Shown here in pieces: positions 62,038-63,027 of a DNA stretch of 63,027 bases (position 1 is its first letter; every line of letters begins with the position of its first letter). The stretch is taken from contig JAOASS010000005.1 of the NCBI GenBank assembly GCA_030158485.1, positions 1 through 63,027 on the forward strand, written 5' to 3'. The stretch is from Pseudobdellovibrionaceae bacterium (GTDB lineage Bacteria > Bdellovibrionota > Bdellovibrionia > Bdellovibrionales > Bdellovibrionaceae). Position numbers and translations under genes: made by a program. The notes beneath the pieces were generated by a model. The model was given only the letters and a program-made list of their open reading frames with translations. It had not been told where the DNA came from and searched no databases.

Positions 62038-62262
62038 TTGTATTTTAAGCAGGAGCTGTCTGAATTTTGTTACGCTCAAATTGACTCCCAATCAGTTCGA
62101 TTTTATCAAGTCAGTGGCGTCTGTCCTCTCGACTTAAGCGAAGTCTTACGCGTTGGAATCAAAAGTAAAATGATCACTGAATTTAGTTGCGCTTATAAAT
62201 CAGGAGATGAAATCAGCGGAGTCTTAGTTCTAGATAGAAACGGCGATATCACGCTTGAGTAG
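62038..62262 (+). CDS. Small protein, probable
   Basis: A 74-residue frame starting at TTG 62038 (MYFKQELSEFCYAQIDSQSV), ending GVLVLDRNGDITLE. No signal peptide; mixed alpha/beta. No upstream ribosome site is convincing, and no ATG occurs until late in the frame. It lies divergent from the acidic-linker gene across 128 bp. A hairpin at 62341 follows. Coding looks likely by composition only. Confidence 0.4.
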   Translation: MYFKQELSEFCYAQIDSQSVRFYQVSGVCPLDLSEVLRVGIKSKMITEFSCAYKSGDEISGVLVLDRNGDITLE

Positions 62263-62340
62263 ATTCAGAAAAAGCCTACCGGCTAGCTGGGTTTATTGTC
62301 CCCGTCTGTGGAAATTGAAGATGAGTATCTTGAAAATACA

Positions 62341-62365
62341 AAACCCGCTTTTATTAAGCGGGTTT
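62341..62365. terminator. Terminator-like hairpin
   Basis: AAACCCGCTT (62341-62350), loop TTATT, AAGCGGGTTT (62356-62365): a perfect 10-bp stem. It is about 80 bp after the plus-strand gene and well beyond the minus gene ending at 62498, so it could serve either. A strong T run does not follow at once (a later TTTTTTT is at 62379). Confidence 0.65.
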
Positions 62366-62497
62366 GTGGGTTGCAATCTTTTTTTAGAAGCTAGTGTTAC
62401 TAGGACAGAATCTATTTATCAAGGCGGTAGCATTGTACGCCGTAACGTTCTGTTTCATCGGTGAGAATTGCGGAAGGCTTAAATGCATATTCTTCCT

Positions 62498-62905
62498 TTA
62501 CAAACCTTCGCAGGAAAATTTTGTATAACTCGTGCGGATAGGCGTGATAGTCATAATAAACTTATTCCCGTCATCGTGAATTGTCATGTCCGCAGTAGTA
62601 CGACCTTCTAGCAAATCATCTGTAATCGGTTCCGGTCGATTTGGAATTTTAATCCATGAAACCATATTGCCCTCGTAGTAGTCGGTCATATTCCAAAACT
62701 TAACATAGTTGTATTGGCTTGGCTGTCCAGGTTTAGAAAATACCACCTTTTTCACATTTCCAAATCGAGTATTTTGTAAAACGATGGTGCCTCCGTTAGA
62801 GCACGAATATGTCTTTTTCATGATTGTCGTTCGATTCAAACGTAAAGTATCGGCGAACAACAGATTAGCGGCTAAAGATATGAATATAAACACAGAGAAA
62901 TTCAT
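62498..62905 (-). CDS. Small exported protein
   Basis: The ATG at 62905 follows GGAGACGCC and gives 135 residues; an in-frame ATG at 62986 is upstream but would bury the signal (MNFSVFIFISLAANLLFA). The mature part has two Cys (TYSCSNGGT, KFSCEGL), one disulfide likely, and beta-type strands. No family recognised. The ribosome site, the signal peptide and the Cys pair argue it is real. Confidence 0.7.
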   Translation of the reverse strand: MNFSVFIFISLAANLLFADTLRLNRTTIMKKTYSCSNGGTIVLQNTRFGNVKKVVFSKPGQPSQYNYVKFWNMTDYYEGNMVSWIKIPNRPEPITDDLLEGRTTADMTIHDDGNKFIMTITPIRTSYTKFSCEGL

Positions 62906-63027
62906 GGCGTCTCCAATCATAATATAGAAATTTGATCTTGAGACTTTTAACACATTATTAAATTTATTACCGAAGCCAAAGTCCATTTAAGTAATTTTTC
63001 TATTTCTAATAACTAGGGTGAAAACTT

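Overview
The window reads as an AT-rich (by eye roughly 62-63% A+T), densely packed chromosome segment from a predatory-type or related member of the Bdellovibrionota (Bdellovibrionales). The basis is indirect: a TIGR02147-type regulator, many signal-peptide proteins of unknown function, small lipoproteins and beta-barrel proteins, TTG/GTG starts, a GreB-type Gre factor and long runs of short operons. No rRNA, tRNA, CRISPR array or intact insertion sequence was seen. The organism assignment is inference.

Region by region: 1-10.3 kb is an accessory-looking stretch. It holds secreted proteins (an HExxH protein, a divergent tyrosinase-like protein, a small cysteine protein), a composite dispersed repeat that follows three of these genes, a decayed integrase/recombinase patch at 6.46-6.82 kb, a short secreted M1 peptidase, an HExxH protein whose signal peptide is out of frame, and a translationally coupled ParB/sulfiredoxin-fold plus GrpB-like nucleotidyltransferase pair. 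10.3-13 kb is a copper-responsive cluster (CueR-type MerR regulator, a clear MerR-type promoter with a spacer of about 19 bp, a His-rich secreted protein, a Cys-cluster protein) next to an ECF sigma factor with a small zinc anti-sigma protein. 13-21.6 kb carries a P-loop NTPase, secreted proteins, an exported flavoprotein, an L,D-transpeptidase, a response regulator, an XRE/S24-like regulator, a YheU homologue, a hemerythrin protein and an OmpA lipoprotein.

21.9-25.1 kb is a methylthioadenosine/5'-deoxyadenosine salvage cluster: a class II aldolase, mtnA and mtnP in one overlapping operon, with a divergent nucleosidase. 25-33.5 kb has a YceI protein, a transglutaminase-like protein, small membrane and lipoproteins, a PYROXD2-like FAD oxidoreductase, a 955-residue exported protein and a GT39 glycosyltransferase. 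33.6-39.5 kb has greB and then a three-gene operon in which a FecR-domain protein, an FN3-repeat outer-membrane barrel protein and a membrane adenylate/guanylate cyclase are tightly linked. This is the best candidate in the window for an undescribed envelope-to-second-messenger pathway.

39.5-50.4 kb has an ABC transporter with a DUF3299 protein (a set known from zinc-responsive loci), hisS, lgt with an internal insertion, a TonB protein with its receptor, and a three-gene envelope operon. 50.6-56.3 kb contains an rsmB-like RNA methyltransferase and the run nrdR-nusB-X-Y-ppsR. The rest has a LysR regulator facing a secreted membrane-tethered protein, an OPA-family transporter, a DUF429 protein and small secreted proteins. 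Several striking inverted repeats (2492-2571, 21672-21736, 50619-50667, 58041-58065, 60545-60597) lie between or across gene ends.
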